54,463 nucleotides of DNA from Streptomyces amritsarensis (GTDB taxonomy: Bacteria > Actinomycetota > Actinomycetes > Streptomycetales > Streptomycetaceae), in assembly GCF_001953875.1 (NCBI RefSeq), contig NZ_MQUR01000052.1:1-54463 (forward strand), read 5' to 3'. Under the pieces are notes generated by a model. The model worked only from the letters and a program-made list of their open reading frames with translations. It did no database searches and was not told the DNA's origin. The stretch's first letter is position 1. Each line of letters starts with the position of its first letter. A program made the translations under genes and the position numbers. Positions 30,141-38,705 of this stretch are shown piece by piece.

Positions 30141-31133
30141 CTACCCGGTCGCCCTGTCCGCGCGGAACGTGCGCCGGTACGCGGCCGGCGTGGTGCGCAG
30201 GGCCTCGTGGAAGCGCCGGCGCAGGTTGACGGCGGAGGACAGGCCGACCCGCCGGGCGATGGTCTCCACGGGCAGGTCGGTCTCCTCCAGCAGCGCCCGG
30301 GTGGCGGCGATCCGCCGGTCCAGCAGCCACCGTCCGGGGCTGATGCCCAACTGCTCGGTGAAGCGCCGGGTCAGCGTGCGGGCCGAGACCTGTGAGCGGG
30401 CCGCCATCTCGGCGACGCTCACGGGTCGGTCCAGCCGCCCGTCCAACCACTCCAGCAGCGGCGCCAGCGAATCGGCGACCGGCCCGGAGGCGGGCAGTTC
30501 GGCGTACTGCAGCTGGCAGCCCTCACGGTGCGGCGGCATCACCATCTGCCGGGCGATCCGCATCGCGTACGCGGCTCCCTGGTCGACCCTCACCAGGTGC
30601 AGGCAGAGGTCCACACCGGCCGCGGACCCGGCGCTCGTGGCGACGTCGCCGTGGTCGACGTACAGCACGGCGGGGTCGACGTCGACCCGCGGGAACCGGG
30701 CGGACAGCTCGGCTGCCTGCGCCCAGTGGGTGGCGGACCGCCGGCCGTCCAGCAGCCCCGCGGCGGCGAGTACGAAGGCGCCGGAGCAGAGCCCGACGAC
30801 CCGAGCGCCGCGCGCGTGCGCCCGGCGGACCGCCGCGACCACCGCCGGCGGCACCCCCGCACCGGCCGGCAGCCGCCAACCGGGGACCAGGACGGTGTCC
30901 GCGCGCTCCAACGCGTCCAAGCCCGTCGTCACCAGCATGTCGTAGCCGGCCTCGGTGGGCACCGCACCGGGGTGCTCGGTGCAGACCTCGAACGCGTAGC
31001 GGGCGGGGATCGCCGGACCGTGGTCGCCGAACACCTCGCTCGCGCAGGCCAGGGCGAACGTGGACTGCGGGGGCTGCAGCAGGGCCACGACCCGGTGCGG
31101 CGCGGGCGACTTCGGCATCGGACGCGACGTCAT
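30141..31133 (-). CDS. GlxA-family regulator (DJ-1/PfpI domain plus AraC domain)
   Basis: A 330-residue protein. The N-terminal DJ-1/PfpI domain carries VVGLCSGAFVLAAAGLLDGRRSATHW (nucleophile-elbow Cys) and DVATSAGSAAGVDLCLHLV. The C-terminal AraC double helix-turn-helix is SQVSARTLTRRFTEQLGISPGRWLLDRRIAATRALLEETDLPVETIARRVGLSSAVNLRRRFHEALRTTPAAYR. The start at MTSRPMPKS is set by TACTTT 6 bases before the ATG (leaderless). It is divergent from an MFS gene, its likely target. Confidence 0.93.
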   Translation of the reverse strand: MTSRPMPKSPAPHRVVALLQPPQSTFALACASEVFGDHGPAIPARYAFEVCTEHPGAVPTEAGYDMLVTTGLDALERADTVLVPGWRLPAGAGVPPAVVAAVRRAHARGARVVGLCSGAFVLAAAGLLDGRRSATHWAQAAELSARFPRVDVDPAVLYVDHGDVATSAGSAAGVDLCLHLVRVDQGAAYAMRIARQMVMPPHREGCQLQYAELPASGPVADSLAPLLEWLDGRLDRPVSVAEMAARSQVSARTLTRRFTEQLGISPGRWLLDRRIAATRALLEETDLPVETIARRVGLSSAVNLRRRFHEALRTTPAAYRRTFRADRATG

Positions 31134-31152
31134 GGCGCGAAAGTACCCCATC

Positions 31153-31196
31153 GTGTCGTTCAGGACACTGGGGACGGTCAATTGGTCCAGTCCAAT
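31153..31196. promoter_or_regulatory. Two inverted repeats between divergent regulator and MFS genes
   Basis: GTGTC-N6-GACAC (31153-31168) and ATTGG-N6-CCAAT (31181-31196) have the same 5-6-5 geometry and centres 28 bases apart. The second overlaps the -10 box CAATAT (31193-31198) of the MFS gene, which lies 7 bases before its GTG. These are candidate sites for the GlxA-type regulator. Confidence 0.5.
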
Positions 31197-31205
31197 ATCG
31201 GTGCT

Positions 31206-32492
31206 GTGACCACGACACGGACCCCCAGCGCACAGCCCGCCCCGACCGAACCGGATGAACACCCCTTGTGGGAGCGGCCGTTCACGCTCTACTTCACCGC
31301 CCGTGCGGTATCGCTCCTCGGCGACGCGATGACGCCGGTGGTCGTCGCCCTGGCGGTCGGTGCGCTCTACGGGGTCTCAGGAGTCGGCCTCGTCCTCGGT
31401 GTCTGGACGGGGACGTTCGTCCTGCTGGTCCTCTTCGGCGGGGTGTTCGCCGACCGGTTCGGTGCGCGCCGGATGATGGTCGCCGCGGACCTCGTCCGCG
31501 TGCTCACCCAAGGGGTGCTGGCCGCCGCCTTCTTCACCGGCAAGCCGCCCTTCTGGCTGCTGGTGGCCATGGCCGCCCTGGCCGGCGCGGCCGTCGCGAT
31601 GTTCCTGCCGGGCGTGAACGGGATGGTCCCGCTCGTCGCCCGCGAACCGCAGCGGGCCAACGCCACCCTCAAGGTGGCCGACGCGCTCGCCCACCTGCTC
31701 GGGCCGGCCCTCGCGGGGCTGCTGATCACCCTGACCAGCGCCGGAACCGTCTACGCGATCGACGCCGGCACCTTCCTGCTCAGCGCCCTGTGCCTGGCGC
31801 TCATCCGCTTCGACCCCGCCGTCACACCCTCGCACCCCGCGGCCGCCACCGGCTCCCGCACCCGCACAGGGCGTTCGCTCCGCCGCGAACTGCACCAGGG
31901 CTGGCGGGAGTTCCGCGCCCGCACCTGGATGTGGGCGGTGATCCTGATCTGGATGGGCTACGGCGTCCTCGTCTTCGGCCCCCTCGTACCGCTCGGGTCG
32001 GCACTGGTCGGCGCCCGCCTCGGCCCGCACGCGTACGGCCTGGCGGTCTCCTTCCTCGGGGCCGGGACGGTCCTCGGCGGCCTGCTGGCGCTGCGGCTGC
32101 GCCCGGTCCGGCCACTGGCCGCCGGTACGGTGGCCATGGTGCTCTACACCGCCCTGCCGCTGTGCATCGCCCTGGGCGCGGGACTGCCGGTGCTGCTCGC
32201 GGGCCACGCCCTCGGCGGCGCGGCCATCGCGTTCTGGTCGGTGATGTGGGCGACCAGCGTCCAGACCCACACCCCGCCCGCGGTACTCAACCGGGTCACC
32301 GCGTACGAGCAGGCGGGCTCGGTGTCCGGGATCGCGCTCGGCCAGATGCTCGCGGGACCGGCCACCGCTCTCGCGTCCCCGGACCGGCTGCTGTGGGTGT
32401 CGGCGGGGGCCTGCCTGGCGGGCTGCGCGGCGCTCCTCGCGATCCCGGCGGTCCGTACACTGCACCGGACCGCTCCCCGGGCGGAGCCGTGA
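31206..32492 (+). CDS. MFS transporter
   Basis: A 428-residue protein with a GTG start 7 bases behind a CAATAT -10 box. Twelve membrane segments are readable: TLYFTARAVSLLGDAMTPVVVALAV in TM1, then GGVFADRFGARRMMVAAD (motif A, about residue 80), a central loop of about 30 residues, and the second half from WMWAVILIWMGYGVLVFG. The pattern of MFS exporters of the macrolide/3-type (NRE) family fits. Expression is probably controlled by the divergent GlxA-type regulator. Substrate unknown. Confidence 0.88.
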   Translation: MTTTRTPSAQPAPTEPDEHPLWERPFTLYFTARAVSLLGDAMTPVVVALAVGALYGVSGVGLVLGVWTGTFVLLVLFGGVFADRFGARRMMVAADLVRVLTQGVLAAAFFTGKPPFWLLVAMAALAGAAVAMFLPGVNGMVPLVAREPQRANATLKVADALAHLLGPALAGLLITLTSAGTVYAIDAGTFLLSALCLALIRFDPAVTPSHPAAATGSRTRTGRSLRRELHQGWREFRARTWMWAVILIWMGYGVLVFGPLVPLGSALVGARLGPHAYGLAVSFLGAGTVLGGLLALRLRPVRPLAAGTVAMVLYTALPLCIALGAGLPVLLAGHALGGAAIAFWSVMWATSVQTHTPPAVLNRVTAYEQAGSVSGIALGQMLAGPATALASPDRLLWVSAGACLAGCAALLAIPAVRTLHRTAPRAEP

Positions 32493-32589
32493 CCGGCCCG
32501 CACCTCCCGGCGGGTTCGCCGCCCGGGCGGCGGGTGAGAGATCATGATGGTGCGGTGCGGTTCGGCTCGGGTGTGAAGGAAAGACAGCT

Positions 32590-33075
32590 GTGCGGGAGGC
32601 GGAGTTCGTAACGGTCGCGGGGCTGGTCGCGGCGGTGGCGCAGGGGGAGAGCGGCGCGCTGTGGCGCCTGGAGGCCGCCGACCGGCAGTTGGACGCCAAC
32701 CTCGTGCGCCACCTGCCCGGGACCGGCGGGGCGGCGTACGTCGAGGACGAGGTCGACGTCATGCTGGTCGTCGTCGGCGGCGGCGGCACCCTCACCTCGG
32801 ACGGCAGCACGTCGCGGCTGGCTCCCGGATTCATCGGTCTGCTGCCCCGCGGCACCCCCCGCGCGCTGCTGGCCGGCCCCGAGGGACTGCTCGTGCTGAC
32901 CGTGCACCACAGACGCCGCGGGATGAGCATCGGGCGGACCGTACCCGCCGCCGCGCCCGAGCCGTGCCCGCTGCACCGGGTGTGCGGCCGGTGCCACCGG
33001 CACGCGATCGAGGCGGACGCCCGCTACTGCAGCGGCTGCGGCACGGCATTGACGGACCACCCCCGGGGCCGGTAG
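32590..33075 (+). CDS. Cupin-fold protein with C-terminal zinc ribbon
   Basis: A 161-residue protein, GTG start after a GGAA site. The N-terminal part (LWRLEAADRQLDANLVRHLPGTGGAAYVEDEVDVMLVVVGGGGTLTSDGSTSRLAPGFIGLLPRGTPRALLAG) has the strand pattern of a cupin, though the metal-binding His residues of a catalytic cupin are mostly absent. The last 40 residues carry CPLHRVCGRCHRHAIEADARYCSGCG, four Cys in a zinc-ribbon arrangement. The combination suggests a ligand- or partner-sensing protein, and the target is unknown. Confidence 0.7.
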   Translation: MREAEFVTVAGLVAAVAQGESGALWRLEAADRQLDANLVRHLPGTGGAAYVEDEVDVMLVVVGGGGTLTSDGSTSRLAPGFIGLLPRGTPRALLAGPEGLLVLTVHHRRRGMSIGRTVPAAAPEPCPLHRVCGRCHRHAIEADARYCSGCGTALTDHPRGR

Positions 33076-33249
33076 CCGCCGTTCGAAGGCCGGCTGCTCG
33101 CGCCGGCAGATCCGGCGCGCCGCCGATTCGACACCCGAAGCCGCGCCGTCACGGTGGGTGGCGTCGTCGCGGTCTATGGTGACCCAGGGTCAGATGTTGT
33201 CGGGTTCCGTGCCGGGGCACGGGACGCCCTTCCGGAAAGGCTTGCGCCC

Positions 33250-33657
33250 GTGTCTGCTGCACTGTCCGATGATCTGAAGCGCATCATCGACGATTCACCC
33301 ATGTTCGCGACGGTGGCGACCATCCAGCCCGACGGCAGCCCGCAACTGTCCGTGACCTGGCTCATGCGCGATGGCGACGACCTGCTCATCTCCACGACCG
33401 AGGGCCGCAGGAAGGAACAGAACCTGCGCCGTGACCCGCGTATCACCGTGATGATCAACCCGCCCGACGCCCCGTACACCTACGCCGAGGTCCGCGGCAC
33501 CGCCGAGCTCACCACGGAGGGCGGCCAGGAGCTGATCAACGAGCTCTCGCGCAAGTACACCGGCAAGGACTACCGGGACTTCAACCCCGCCTCCGTCGAC
33601 GACGCCACACGCGTCGTGGTCCGGGTCTCTCCCCGCAAGGTCGTCGGCTCGATCTAG
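33250..33657 (+). CDS. PPOX-class F420-dependent oxidoreductase-like protein
   Basis: A 135-residue protein with GTG start (SAALSDDLKRIIDDSP) behind GGAAAGG. FATVATIQPDGSPQLSVTWLMRDGDDLLISTTEGRRKEQNLRRDPRITVMINP is the conserved core of the TIGR03618-type PPOX family (F420-dependent reductases of about 130-140 residues). The C-terminal RVVVRVSPRKVVGS is typical. It is a cytosolic homodimer by family. The 87 bases to the DUF4157 gene end hold a terminator. Confidence 0.85.
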   Translation: MSAALSDDLKRIIDDSPMFATVATIQPDGSPQLSVTWLMRDGDDLLISTTEGRRKEQNLRRDPRITVMINPPDAPYTYAEVRGTAELTTEGGQELINELSRKYTGKDYRDFNPASVDDATRVVVRVSPRKVVGSI

Positions 33658-33693
33658 CCCGCCGGGACCGTTGATACCCCCGGGACCGTCGAC

Positions 33694-33728
33694 GCCCCCG
33701 GGCCGGGCGGACCCGGCACCCCGGGGGC
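33694..33728. terminator. Hairpin terminator
   Basis: 9-bp arms GCCCCCGGG and CCCGGGGGC with a 17-base loop lie between the convergent PPOX and DUF4157 genes. Confidence 0.6.
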
Positions 33729-33746
33729 GGCCGCGGCGAGCCGCGC

Positions 33747-35231
33747 CTACGCGGCCAGTTCCTGCTGGGCGGCCGTGCCGGGCAGTTCCCTCTCGGACCT
33801 GCTCTTGACGAGTTCGACGTTCTCGACGAACAGCTGGAAGAGCAGCTGGCTCGCGCCGAGCTCACGGCCGTTCTTGCCGTTGGCGCCCTGGGCGATGCCC
33901 AGGCTGTACGGTTCGTTGTCCTCGGCCTTCACACCGATGTACCCGCCCAGCGTGCCCTCGTTGGCGTTCGCGTTCTGGTAGCCCCCGCCGTTCGCCTTGC
34001 GGATCAGGTCGTTCTTGTAGCCCGGCCCGAGCGCCATGTGGTCCTGGTTGAAGAGCAGTTCGTGGGCGCCGGGCTTCAGGGTGAACTTCAGCTGGACCGC
34101 GTAGGCATCACCCTGGAAGGCGTAGTACGCATCGGCCTGACCCTGGTCCCCGAGGTGGGCCCCGACCGTCATGCCGGAGTACCCCTTCTGCCTGAACTCC
34201 TTCGCCGTGCCCTCGCCGCCCGCTATGTAGGCTGCCATCTCCGTCCGTGCGGCCTCGTCGCCCCAGTAGGTGAGGGCGCTGTAGGCCTCCTCGAAACTCA
34301 TGGAGCGGTACAGCTCCATCCGCCCGGAGGACTCGGGCATCTTCTCCAGTTCGGCCAGGAGCCGGGGGCCGACGGTCGTGATGATCTCATCGATCCTGCG
34401 CGGCGGCTTGCTCGCCTTGAAGCCCCTGGCGCTCTTCTTGGAAGCGGCGATCTGCGCCGACTTGGCCTTGGCGGCGGAGCTGCTCGATCCGCCCATTCCC
34501 GCCTGCTCCTCCCAGTACTCGACCGTCAGCCGGTCCTGCGGGCTCGCGACGCGCTGCACCGCGTGGTCGGAAGGGGCGGCGGCCGACGGTGCCGCCTGGC
34601 GCTGCACGTCCGCGGCGGCAGCCTGGTGCCCGGGTGCCATGACCCGGCTGGCGTTCGCCTCCGCCTCCCGCTCGAACCGGTCCGACGGGTCGGAGACCTT
34701 CAGCCCCGATCCGTTGTCGGTCCCCGCGACCGGCCCCTGGCGCTGCTGGATGACATGGGTGAGTTCGTGGGCGAGGGTGTGCTTGTCGCCGCCGCCGGCG
34801 CCGATGACGACATGGCTGCCGGAGGTGTAGGCGCGGGCTCCGACCTCTGCGGCGGAGGCCTTGGCGGCGCTGTTGTCATGGATGCGGACGTCGGAGAAGT
34901 CCGCACCGAGGCGGGCTTCCATGTCGCTGCGGGTGGCGTCGTCCAGAGGGCGTCCGGGGGCGCGCAGGACGTCGTGCACCGCGGACCGCTGCACCGCCGG
35001 CTGTTCGGACGCCTGATGCCCGCATCCCTCGGTGTGCCGGTGCTGCTCCTGCTCCCGGTCGGCACTCGCCCGCCGGAGCATCTGCACGACCGCGGCGTTG
35101 CCCGCACTCGCCTGTAGCCCCATCAGCCCCGCGGGCGCCGCGGCAGCCTGCTGCGGAGCCGCGGAACGGCGCGAGGACTGCAGCGAAGAGTCGTCGGTCT
35201 TCTGTGTCGGGCGGGGGTGCCTGGGAGTCAC
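33747..35231 (-). CDS. DUF4157 (eCIS core) protein with polymorphic C-terminal toxin-like domain
   Basis: A 494-residue protein, GTG start behind GGAAAGGCG. The N-terminal part is disordered and Gln/Ala-rich. Residues about 70-160 are DUF4157: LDDATRSDMEARLGADFSDVRIHDNSAAKASAAEVGARAYTSGSHVVIG and HTLAHELTHVIQQRQG, the HExxH-like core, which appears in many effectors of extracellular contractile injection systems and in secreted toxins. The C-terminal 230 residues are different: LYRSMSFEEAYSALTYW, VGAHLGDQGQADAYYAF and QLKFTLKPGAHELLFNQDHMAL recall ADP-ribosyltransferase-like toxins, though this is tentative. No signal peptide is seen, consistent with delivery by an injection system. Confidence 0.75.
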   Translation of the reverse strand: MTPRHPRPTQKTDDSSLQSSRRSAAPQQAAAAPAGLMGLQASAGNAAVVQMLRRASADREQEQHRHTEGCGHQASEQPAVQRSAVHDVLRAPGRPLDDATRSDMEARLGADFSDVRIHDNSAAKASAAEVGARAYTSGSHVVIGAGGGDKHTLAHELTHVIQQRQGPVAGTDNGSGLKVSDPSDRFEREAEANASRVMAPGHQAAAADVQRQAAPSAAAPSDHAVQRVASPQDRLTVEYWEEQAGMGGSSSSAAKAKSAQIAASKKSARGFKASKPPRRIDEIITTVGPRLLAELEKMPESSGRMELYRSMSFEEAYSALTYWGDEAARTEMAAYIAGGEGTAKEFRQKGYSGMTVGAHLGDQGQADAYYAFQGDAYAVQLKFTLKPGAHELLFNQDHMALGPGYKNDLIRKANGGGYQNANANEGTLGGYIGVKAEDNEPYSLGIAQGANGKNGRELGASQLLFQLFVENVELVKSRSERELPGTAAQQELAA

Positions 35232-35425
35232 GCGATCGCCTTTCCGTACGTCGGGGAAGCCGCTTCGCGGCGGCTGCCGGGCCACACCCCCGACAGGGCG
35301 ATCACCCTTCGTGACCAGGGGTTCTGAAGCATTATCAGCCGACTTTCCGACGCGAGGCCAACGATCGGCGCCCGGCGGCGACTCTCTGCCCGGACGTACA
35401 TCCCGCCGTGCAACCGGAGTGCCCG
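35232..35425. other. Upstream region of the DUF4157 gene
   Basis: This 190-base region separates the two minus-strand genes. It has low GC pockets (ATTATCAGCC) and probably the promoter of the DUF4157 gene. No gene was found. Confidence 0.4.
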
Positions 35426-36046
35426 TTAAGGCAGACCCACCAGACCCCAACCGCGCCGGGCTGCCTCCGTGGTGATGTCGCCCCACTCCCGCAGGAGCGC
35501 GATGAAGTGCTCGAAGGAGGCCGGGCGCCCGGCCCAGCCCTCGCACTCCGCGGCGAACGCCTCACGCAGCTCCTCCAGACGGCACTCCGCACGCGCCCAG
35601 GCCCGTACCTTGCCGGGCAGCGCCTCCGGCGGGCACACGAGGAGGACCGACGAGCGCCAACGATCGGCGGCCGGCGGGAAGAACCCTCCGCCGCCGCTCG
35701 GCGCGGGATCGTCGGCGGGGTCCTCGTCCCAGATCAGCCCGGTGAGGAAGGCGTCCACCGCCGCACGCAGGGACGCGTCGGCGAAGGGCCGCATGTCGTC
35801 CCATGCGTCGCCCGCGCGGGCGTGCGGAGCGAACGAGCCGCTCGTGCTGCGGAAGTCGTACTCGGCACACCACGCGGCCTCGCGGTCCGGGGGCCACAGC
35901 CAGCTGCCGGCCGTCCTGCCGCTCTGGTACCCCTCGTCGTCCGCCGCCCACAGCGTCGCGTCGCCGAGCGCCTGGATCCGCTGCTCGACGGGGACGCCGC
36001 CCAGATGCTTCCAGTCCGCCATGCACAGTGTGAGATCAAGACCCAT
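35426..36046 (-). CDS. Hypothetical protein, possible immunity partner of the DUF4157 protein
   Basis: A 206-residue protein starting MGLDLTLCMADWKHLGGVPVEQRIQALGDATLWAADDEGY. TAAGCT lies 6 bases before the ATG (leaderless). There are no membrane segments, and Trp and Glu are abundant (DAWDDMRPFADASLRAAVDAFLTGLIWDEDPADD). I recall short streptomycete proteins starting MGLDxT as single-domain hypotheticals. It lies upstream of, and co-directional with, the DUF4157 gene, the usual place for an immunity gene, but sequence alone does not prove immunity. Confidence 0.5.
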   Translation of the reverse strand: MGLDLTLCMADWKHLGGVPVEQRIQALGDATLWAADDEGYQSGRTAGSWLWPPDREAAWCAEYDFRSTSGSFAPHARAGDAWDDMRPFADASLRAAVDAFLTGLIWDEDPADDPAPSGGGGFFPPAADRWRSSVLLVCPPEALPGKVRAWARAECRLEELREAFAAECEGWAGRPASFEHFIALLREWGDITTEAARRGWGLVGLP

Positions 36047-36191
36047 GGCGGCAGCTTAGGCAGATTCGGCGACGGCGGACGACGGCGCTGTGGACGAGGT
36101 TCGCCACCGTCCGCAGCAGCTCGGCGGAGCTGCCGGTGCGGGCCGAGCCGACCGGCGGCCCGGCCGGATCCGCCCGCGCCGCCGGTTCAGA

Positions 36192-36659
36192 TCAGCGGAC
36201 CCGTCCGGAGAGCCACGGCGTGAGCGAGACGCCCGGCACGAGCTCCTTGAAGGTCTCGTCGCCGGGAAGGGGGACGCAGAGGCGGTAGCCGGGAGGGAAG
36301 CGCCGCGCCGTGACGAAGGCCAGTCCGCCGTAGACGGCCGTCAGGAACGGTGGGACGCAGTCGCGGGGGACGTCATGGAATACCACCCCGTCCACCGTGA
36401 TCGCCGCGTCGTCCTCCGGGAAGAGCCGGATGCTGACGGCCGGGCTGCCGCCCAGGTCCACGAACGCCTCGTGGGGCAGCGACCCGTCGGGATCGGTGGC
36501 GCAGAACAGCGGCGCGGAGCTCCTGCGCGACGTCCGGTCCGCGCCGATGTCGTGGGTGACGGTCATGGCCCGGCGGTATGCGGCTGCGACGGCCCGTATC
36601 GCGGCGACGGCCGACTCGGTGGTCGGCAGGTGGGTGCGGTGCGTCATGCTCCCGATCAT
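36192..36659 (-). CDS. Hypothetical protein
   Basis: A 155-residue protein (MIGSMTHRTHLP...). It starts from the first ATG, and a second ATG is 12 bases in. The sequence contains a helix (ESAVAAIRAVAAAYRRAMTVTHDIGA) then beta-type segments (AVSIRLFPEDDAAITVDGVVFHDVP) and ends SGRVR. I do not recognise it. The stop precedes the leaderless gene at 36046 by 145 bases. It has no clear partner. Confidence 0.55.
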   Translation of the reverse strand: MIGSMTHRTHLPTTESAVAAIRAVAAAYRRAMTVTHDIGADRTSRRSSAPLFCATDPDGSLPHEAFVDLGGSPAVSIRLFPEDDAAITVDGVVFHDVPRDCVPPFLTAVYGGLAFVTARRFPPGYRLCVPLPGDETFKELVPGVSLTPWLSGRVR

Positions 36660-36734
36660 GCCGCATCCGGCCCGGCCGCCAACTGCCCCCTCGGTAGAGT
36701 GTGTTCGAGACGATCGCGGAACAAGGGGGAACCG

Positions 36735-37469
36735 ATGGCGGCTGCCGACGCACCACCCATCGTCTTCGTGCACGGGACCCGGTTCAGCGCGGGGCAGTGG
36801 AGCCCACAGCTCGCCGCACTGCAGGCGGACTTCCCCGTGACCGCCGTGGACCTGCCGGGCCACGGAGCCCGCTCGGCGCAGCCGTGGAGCCTGGCCGCGG
36901 CCTCGGAGGTCATCGCGGCCGCGGTGGACTCCCTCGACCGCGGACCCGCTCTCGTCGTCGGGCACTCCCTCGGCGGCTACGCCGCGCTCGAGTTCGCGCG
37001 GCGCCGCCCGGAACTGCTGCGGGGGCTGGTCCTCGCCGGAGCCAGCGCCTCGACGAGCGGCGCGTGGGCGCTCCCGTACCGGTGGGTCGCCGGGCTCGTC
37101 CCGCGCATTCCGGCCGACCGTCTGACCCGGTGGAACGACCGGCTGCTGCGCCGGCTCTACCCGCCCGAGGTGGTGGCGGCGACCATCCGCGGCGGCTACG
37201 CATTCCACACCCTGCCGGCGGCCTGGGGCGAGGTACTGGGCCGCTTCGACGCGGGCGCGATGCGCCACGTGGACGCGCCGGTGCTGATCCTCAACGGCGA
37301 GAAGGACAGCGTCTTCCGTGCCGGCGAGAAGCAGTTCGCCCGCGCCCACCCGCACGCCCGCGTCGAACTGATCCCACGGGCGCGGCACCTCGCGAACTTC
37401 GACGATCCCGAGGCGTTCACCGGCGCCGTCCGCCGCTTCGCCCTGCACCTTCCGGAGCGCAGCCCGTAG
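36735..37469 (+). CDS. Alpha/beta hydrolase
   Basis: A 244-residue enzyme. HGTRFSAGQW (oxyanion region, about residue 12), GHSLGG nucleophile elbow (Ser at about residue 77), catalytic Asp in ILNGEKD (about residue 196) and His in RARHLANFD (about residue 221) are all present. No signal peptide, so it acts in the cytosol on an unknown ester or amide. The ATG lies after a GGGGGAACCG site. It converges on the VWA gene with only 20 bases between stops. Confidence 0.9.
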   Translation: MAAADAPPIVFVHGTRFSAGQWSPQLAALQADFPVTAVDLPGHGARSAQPWSLAAASEVIAAAVDSLDRGPALVVGHSLGGYAALEFARRRPELLRGLVLAGASASTSGAWALPYRWVAGLVPRIPADRLTRWNDRLLRRLYPPEVVAATIRGGYAFHTLPAAWGEVLGRFDAGAMRHVDAPVLILNGEKDSVFRAGEKQFARAHPHARVELIPRARHLANFDDPEAFTGAVRRFALHLPERSP

Positions 37470-37489
37470 CGGGGCGCGCCGCCCGCGGG

Positions 37490-38689
37490 CTACGCCGGGC
37501 CGGGAGCCACGCGTACGGTCTCCACCCACGGCGGGGGAGCGGGCGCGTCCTCGCCGATCAGCGCCGCGATCAGACGGCACGAAGGCGTCTCCTCCGGCCA
37601 CGGCGTGTACCCGTCGGTCAGCACGACCACCATGTTCGGCCGGTCGGGCAGGGCCAGCGCGGCGCCGATGCCGACCCGCATGTCCGTGCCCCCGCCGCCG
37701 GCCAGGACCACCTCCCCGGCACTGCGCACCCGTGTCACGGCGTGCACGTCGGCGTCGCAGGCAAGGACGGCGACCCGGTTGCCGCCGACGCCGACCTCCC
37801 GCAGGACACCGGTGACCTCGGCGAGCGCGGCCGCGAGGTCGTCCGGGCCCATCGAACCCGAGGTGTCGACGACGACGGCGACCCGCGGCAGCGGCCTGCG
37901 CAGGCTGGGAAGGACCACCCGGCCGCCGAGCGCGGGCGTGCGGCGCGAGGGGCGTCGGTAGGTGTAGTCCACCGCGCCGGCCGCCCAGGCGGCGGCCTCG
38001 CGGACCGCTCCCGCCAAGACCTGGCGCCAGTCGACGGCGGGTTCGAGGAGCTCCTCGGCCCAGCGGGCCCAGCCCTGGGGGACCCGGCCCCGGGTGCGCC
38101 GGTGGGCCCGTACCGCCTCGGCGGTCTGCCGGCGCAGCGCCTCCGCCTCCACCGGGCCGACCCGGGCGGGGCCGCCGTCCTCGCCGAGCTCCCAGGGCAT
38201 GGGGGTGCCGTGGGCGCCGGAACCGCAGTCCGGCCCGTGGGGCGTGGGGGGAATTCCCGGCAGGTACGCCTCGAACAGTCCGCCCGTGGGCAGCCCGAAG
38301 AGCCTGGGCTCCATCCGGCCCTCGGGCAGCGCCAGCCCGTCGGCGAGCAGGTCGTCGTTGATCTCGCAGTCCTGGGCGGTGTTGACCCGGACGTGGTCGC
38401 GCTGGTCGGCGGCGGGCAGCCGCTCGGCCCGGCCGTGGTGGTCGCGCAGCAGGTGCGCCACCTCGTGGACCCAGACCCCCGCCAGCTCCACGACCGGGGT
38501 CGCCTCGACGAAGGCGGGGCAGACGTAGCAGCGCCAGTGCCGGTCGACGCCCATGGTGCGCACCCCGGCCGAGGGGACCACGGTCAGGGCGTACAGCGCG
38601 GAGGCGAGGTACGGCCGGGCCTCGGCCGCCTGGTACCGGGCCGCCAGCAGCTTCGCACGGTCCAGCTTCGGGGCCGGGTCGGGGCGCAC
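37490..38689 (-). CDS. VWA-like metallopeptidase (DUF2201 family)
   Basis: A 399-residue protein. The N-terminal half is a putative metallopeptidase domain with HEVAH (residues 75-79) and NTAQDCEINDDL, which is often annotated DUF2201. The C-terminal half is a von Willebrand A-like domain with the metal-ion-dependent adhesion site DTSGSM (about 275-280) and VVVLTDGYTPWP. The GTG start is 16 bases past the stop of the MoxR gene, so the two are co-expressed. This is the classical pair: a MoxR ATPase that remodels its VWA partner. Here it is the last gene of a four-gene operon. Confidence 0.88.
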   Translation of the reverse strand: MRPDPAPKLDRAKLLAARYQAAEARPYLASALYALTVVPSAGVRTMGVDRHWRCYVCPAFVEATPVVELAGVWVHEVAHLLRDHHGRAERLPAADQRDHVRVNTAQDCEINDDLLADGLALPEGRMEPRLFGLPTGGLFEAYLPGIPPTPHGPDCGSGAHGTPMPWELGEDGGPARVGPVEAEALRRQTAEAVRAHRRTRGRVPQGWARWAEELLEPAVDWRQVLAGAVREAAAWAAGAVDYTYRRPSRRTPALGGRVVLPSLRRPLPRVAVVVDTSGSMGPDDLAAALAEVTGVLREVGVGGNRVAVLACDADVHAVTRVRSAGEVVLAGGGGTDMRVGIGAALALPDRPNMVVVLTDGYTPWPEETPSCRLIAALIGEDAPAPPPWVETVRVAPGPA

Positions 38690-38705
38690 GGCGGACGGCC
38701 CGGGC

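Noticed and set aside
33661..33730. Partial direct repeat (CCGGGACCGT) beside the terminator
   Set aside because: The two copies are short and imperfect and are explained by the terminator and C/G-rich context.
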